A stretch of 25,613 nt of DNA from contig JAEVYX010000095.1 in assembly GCA_023392515.1 (NCBI GenBank), positions 1-25,613 on the forward strand, in the 5' to 3' direction. Positions 22,998 through 25,613 of this stretch are shown in pieces. Both the position numbers and the translations under genes were made by a program. How positions within the stretch are numbered: the first letter of the stretch is position 1; each line of letters opens with the position of its first letter. The notes beneath the pieces were generated by a model. That model did no database searches. It worked only from the letters and a program-made list of their open reading frames with translations, and was not told the origin of the DNA. Source of the DNA: Bacillota bacterium. GTDB lineage: Bacteria; Bacillota; Clostridia; Christensenellales; Aristaeellaceae.

Positions 22998-23290
22998 ATT
23001 AAGCGATGAAGGGATCAAGTACCTTTTGCAAGATGCCTCAAGAGAGCTTCTGGCTGGTGGAAAGAAGCGGCAGTGCAAAGCGGGAATACTTCCCAGAGCA
23101 TGAGATCGAAGGCGGCGAAAAGCCGCTGGGTAGACTCTCGCCGGTGCGCCGGATACAGCGTTGCGAAAGCAGAGCATCGATTGCGCTTCTCTCGCCAAGG
23201 GCATTTCCCGCAAGGGCATGCCAAATGGAAGTGGTACCGTGGCTTTTGCCGCCTTCCCCAAATTATGCAGGGGGAAGGCGTTTTTCTTTC
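22998..23290 (+). promoter_or_regulatory. T-box riboswitch sensing tyrosyl-tRNA (specifier UAC)
   Basis: This untranslated leader senses the charging state of a tRNA. Stem I has CGAT/ATCG and GGGA/TCCC pairings at its base, with the unpaired GA-rich sequence of a kink-turn between them. It also has the AGTA motif (about 23015-23018) and a distal part with AGAGAGC and GGCTGGTG. Opposite AGTA lies GGGAATACTTCCC, placing the specifier codon TAC (Tyr) at 23087-23089. The antiterminator is textbook: GGAAG (23227-23231), the 7-base bulge TGGTACC (23232-23238), GTGGC, loop TTTT, GCCGC, then CTTCC (23253-23257). The bulge UGGU pairs with an ACCA tRNA end, consistent with discriminator A of bacterial tRNA-Tyr. 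A competing terminator follows. Downstream tyrS agrees with the Tyr reading. Uncharged tRNA-Tyr should switch the operon on. Confidence 0.93.
23251..23289 (+). terminator. Regulated terminator of the T-box leader
   Basis: GCCTTCCCC (23251-23259) pairs perfectly with GGGGAAGGC (23271-23279), followed by G and TTTTTCTTT (23281-23289). Its left arm overlaps the antiterminator strand GCCGC-CTTCC, so the two folds exclude each other. Confidence 0.93.
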
Positions 23291-23312
23291 CCCAGAATTA
23301 GGAGGTTTCATC

Positions 23313-24503
23313 ATGAACATCGGCGATTTGAAGTTTGCCAGCCGGTTTGACAAGGTTACCGGCAGTGCTATCCGGGAAGTATTAAAGCTAATGTCCGCTC
23401 CCGGCATGATATCCTTTGGCGGCGGAAATCCGGCAGCCAGCGCCCTGCCGGATGAAACAGTATCCCGTATGGCACAGAAGGTTTTGACAGAAAACGGAAA
23501 GTCCATCCTGCAATATGGACTTACAGAAGGTTACCCACCCCTTCGAGAGAATCTTGCTCCCTATTTAAAAAAGCAATTCGGCTTTGACACGGATGCCCAA
23601 TCCATCCTGCCTGTCACCGGCTCCACGCAAGCGATGGACTTGTTGTGCAAAGCGCTGATAAATCCTGGCGATACCATACTCGTAGAAAATCCGACCTTTA
23701 TAGGAAACATGCAATGCATGAAGCTGTATGAGGCCAAGCTGGTAGCCGTGCCTACCGATGAAAACGGCATTCTTCCGGATAAGCTGGAGGAAGCCATCAA
23801 ATTGCATCATCCTAAATTGCTCTATACCATCCCCACCTTTCAAAATCCAACAGGGAAAACCCTTTGCGGAGAGCGGCGGCCGATTATCGCCGCCCTGGCG
23901 GAAAAGTACGGTATGGTGGTAGCTGAGGATGATCCCTATCGGGATTTGCGGTATTCCGGCACGCCGCTTCCCTCCATCAAATCCTATGATGAGTCAGGCT
24001 TTGTGGTTTTCATGGGAAGCTTTTCTAAGGTGATTTCCCCAGGGCTTCGAGTTGGCTATATAGCAGCACATCCCAGCATTCTGCGCAAATGTGTAATCGG
24101 TAAACAGTCCACCGATGTGCATACCGCGACACTCAATCAGGCCATCGTGAACGCCTTTTTAACGGAGAATCTTCTTGATAATCATGTAGCCGATGTTTGC
24201 AAAAGCTATGGCGAGCAGTTGGAAGCCATGCTGGAGGAGCTGGCCGCTTTCCCCGAAGGTACGCAATACGCAAAACCCCAAGGCGGCTTGTTTGTCTGGG
24301 TGGAACTTCCTAAGGGAATCAGCGCCACGGAACTATTACCAAAGGCAGTAGAAAAGGGTGTAGCCTACGTGCCCGGCACCCACTTTTATGCGGAGGGCGG
24401 CCACGATAATACCCTCCGGCTCAATTTTTCCAATAGCAATGTGGAAAAAATCCATAAGGGCATGGCCATCCTGCGTAATGTGATTTTGCAGGCAGCGAAA
24501 TAA
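23313..24503 (+). CDS. PLP-dependent class I/II aminotransferase under Tyr T-box control
   Basis: This 396-residue fold-type I aminotransferase resembles the 2-aminoadipate/aromatic aminotransferase group related to MocR C-terminal domains. Features include ISFGGGNPAASALPDE near the N-terminus (33-48), TGSTQAMDLL (102-111) for cofactor phosphate contact, TIPTFQNPTG (172-181), Asp207 in AEDDPYRDLRY, and the PLP lysine Lys239 in GSFSKVISPGLRVGY. There is no N-terminal DNA-binding domain. The ATG at 23313 follows TTAGGAGG; a longer open frame upstream runs through the T-box leader and is not coding. The gene lies between a tyrosine T-box and tyrS, with 19 bases to tyrS. This suggests it makes or uses tyrosine, for example transamination of 4-hydroxyphenylpyruvate. 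The sequence alone cannot fix the substrate. Confidence 0.9.
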   Translation: MNIGDLKFASRFDKVTGSAIREVLKLMSAPGMISFGGGNPAASALPDETVSRMAQKVLTENGKSILQYGLTEGYPPLRENLAPYLKKQFGFDTDAQSILPVTGSTQAMDLLCKALINPGDTILVENPTFIGNMQCMKLYEAKLVAVPTDENGILPDKLEEAIKLHHPKLLYTIPTFQNPTGKTLCGERRPIIAALAEKYGMVVAEDDPYRDLRYSGTPLPSIKSYDESGFVVFMGSFSKVISPGLRVGYIAAHPSILRKCVIGKQSTDVHTATLNQAIVNAFLTENLLDNHVADVCKSYGEQLEAMLEELAAFPEGTQYAKPQGGLFVWVELPKGISATELLPKAVEKGVAYVPGTHFYAEGGHDNTLRLNFSNSNVEKIHKGMAILRNVILQAAK

Positions 24504-24522
24504 GATGGAAGGAGCGAAAACC

Positions 24523-25613
24523 ATGCATATTTTAGATACATTGAAAGAACGCGGATTTATCGCCCAGGTTACTTTTGAGGAGGATCTTTACAAGCGGCTG
24601 GATCAGGAAATGGTCACCTTCTACACCGGTTTTGATCCCACCGCCGACAGTTTGCATGTAGGACACTACATCCCCATTATGGCTATGGCTCATTTGCAAA
24701 AAGCAGGCCACCGGCCCATCGCCTTGTGCGGCGGCGGAACCGCCATGGTGGGCGACCCCAGCGGAAAAACAGACATGCGCAAGATGCTGTCCAAAGATGA
24801 CATCAGCCGAAATGTTAGTGGTCTTCAGGCGCAATTGAGCCGCTTTTTGGATTTTGGTGATGGCGTTTCCGAAAAGCGCAGCAATGCCGCCCTTATGGTC
24901 AACAATGCAGATTGGCTGCTTCAATTAAACTATGTGGATTTTCTTCGAGATATTGGTTCACTGTTCTCCGTTAACCGCATGCTCACGGCAGAGTGCTATC
25001 GCCAGCGTCTGGAAAAAGGGCTTACCTTTTTGGAATTCAATTATATGCTTATGCAAAGCTATGATTTCCTTCGCCTGTTTCAGGATCATGGGTGCCGTTT
25101 GCAGGTGGGTGGGGATGACCAATGGAGCAATATTCTGGCCGGTGCAGACTTGATTCACCGCAAGGAGCAGGAGGATGCCTTCGCCTTGACCTGCAAGCTC
25201 ATCATGACGCACGATGGTAAAAAAATGGGCAAGACGGAAGCCGGTGCGTTGTGGCTCGACAAAAATCGGACATCGCCCTTTGACTTTTATCAGTACTGGA
25301 GAAACGTAGACGATCACGATGTGGAAAAATTCCTGGGGTTATTGACTTTCCTGCCCATGGAGGAAGTGCGCCGTTTGGGCGCCTTGCAGGACAGTGCCAT
25401 CAACGAGGCCAAGCGGGTGCTTGCCTTTGAGGTCACCCGCATGATCCACGGAGAGGAAGAGGCACAAAAGGCGCAGGATGCCGCTCAGGCTTTGTTTGCA
25501 GGCGGCGCGGACAGCGGCCACATCCCCTCTTTTGATGTTACACAAAGTATTCTGGATGAAGATAACCGTCTGACCACATTGCTGGCTTTATGCGGGCTTT
25601 GCGCAAGCCGGGG
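24523..25613 (+). CDS. tyrS: Tyrosyl-tRNA synthetase (3' end beyond the window)
   Basis: This class I aminoacyl-tRNA synthetase joins tyrosine to tRNA-Tyr. The frame is open from an ATG at 24523, preceded by GGAAGGAG, to the window edge, giving 363 codons of an expected 405-420. FYTGFDPTADSLHVGHY holds the HIGH-type motif (HVGH, 45-48), and the KMSKS-type motif is KMGKT (234-238). The tRNA/tyrosine site stretches NYML.QSYDF and QVGGDDQW are present. The catalytic domain is complete and most of the alpha-helical domain is present. The C-terminal S4-like domain is just beginning (LLALCGLCASRG) and is cut by the window, not by mutation. It is co-transcribed with the aminotransferase and controlled by the Tyr T-box. 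Confidence 0.97.
   Translation, partial: MHILDTLKERGFIAQVTFEEDLYKRLDQEMVTFYTGFDPTADSLHVGHYIPIMAMAHLQKAGHRPIALCGGGTAMVGDPSGKTDMRKMLSKDDISRNVSGLQAQLSRFLDFGDGVSEKRSNAALMVNNADWLLQLNYVDFLRDIGSLFSVNRMLTAECYRQRLEKGLTFLEFNYMLMQSYDFLRLFQDHGCRLQVGGDDQWSNILAGADLIHRKEQEDAFALTCKLIMTHDGKKMGKTEAGALWLDKNRTSPFDFYQYWRNVDDHDVEKFLGLLTFLPMEEVRRLGALQDSAINEAKRVLAFEVTRMIHGEEEAQKAQDAAQALFAGGADSGHIPSFDVTQSILDEDNRLTTLLALCGLCASR

Noticed and set aside
23073..23312. 80-residue N-terminal extension of the aminotransferase
   Set aside because: The extension is the translated T-box leader, including its antiterminator and terminator; the ATG at 23313 has its own AGGAGG.

Overview
The window comes from a bacterium of the Bacillota, most likely an anaerobic, spore-forming member of the Clostridia. 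The supporting signs are Gram-positive Shine-Dalgarno sites (AGGAGG type) before nearly every gene, consensus sigma-A promoters, a T-box riboswitch, a DUF6062 gene, pyruvate phosphate dikinase, a small 2[4Fe-4S] ferredoxin, and SpoVB-, SpoIID- and RicT-type proteins. Two blocks match gene orders known from Bacillus subtilis: darA-holB-ricT...trmN6 (yaaQ-holB-yaaT...yabB) and asp23-fakA-recG (yloU-yloV...recG). I cannot name the species.

Layout, left to right. 1-195: five tandem hairpins with no gene. 196-1032 (-): a membrane-anchored SPOR-domain protein behind a sporulation-type promoter. 1163-1945 (+): DUF6062 protein. 1947-2402 (-): dCMP deaminase. 2529-3866 (+): SpoVB-like flippase. 3874-9342 (-): TrmN6-like methyltransferase, a 1442-residue SpoIID protein carrying eleven SH3b repeats, and a ferredoxin. 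9517-12097 (-): darA-holB-ricT. 12200-15678 (-): the two halves of a heterodimeric ABC exporter. 15847-18486 (-): ppdK. 18679-22726 (-): asp23-fakA-recG. 22963-25613 (+): promoter, tyrosine T-box leader, PLP aminotransferase, and tyrS, which runs off the right edge.

How the genes work together. The window is a core-genome neighbourhood, with no sign of phage, insertion sequence, CRISPR or plasmid. Three themes recur. The first is envelope and sporulation: SPOR protein, flippase, SpoIID-SH3b protein, RicT, and the c-di-AMP receptor DarA. The second is DNA and nucleotide metabolism: dCMP deaminase, the clamp-loader delta' subunit, and RecG. The third is central and lipid metabolism: PPDK, ferredoxin, and the FakA fatty-acid kinase. 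The best-supported regulatory element is the T-box leader at 22998-23290. Its specifier codon reads UAC (Tyr) and its antiterminator has the canonical 7-nt bulge. It places an otherwise generic aminotransferase under control of tyrosyl-tRNA charging together with tyrS. The most unusual protein is the SpoIID-SH3b giant, which sits inside an otherwise conserved darA-to-trmN6 neighbourhood.
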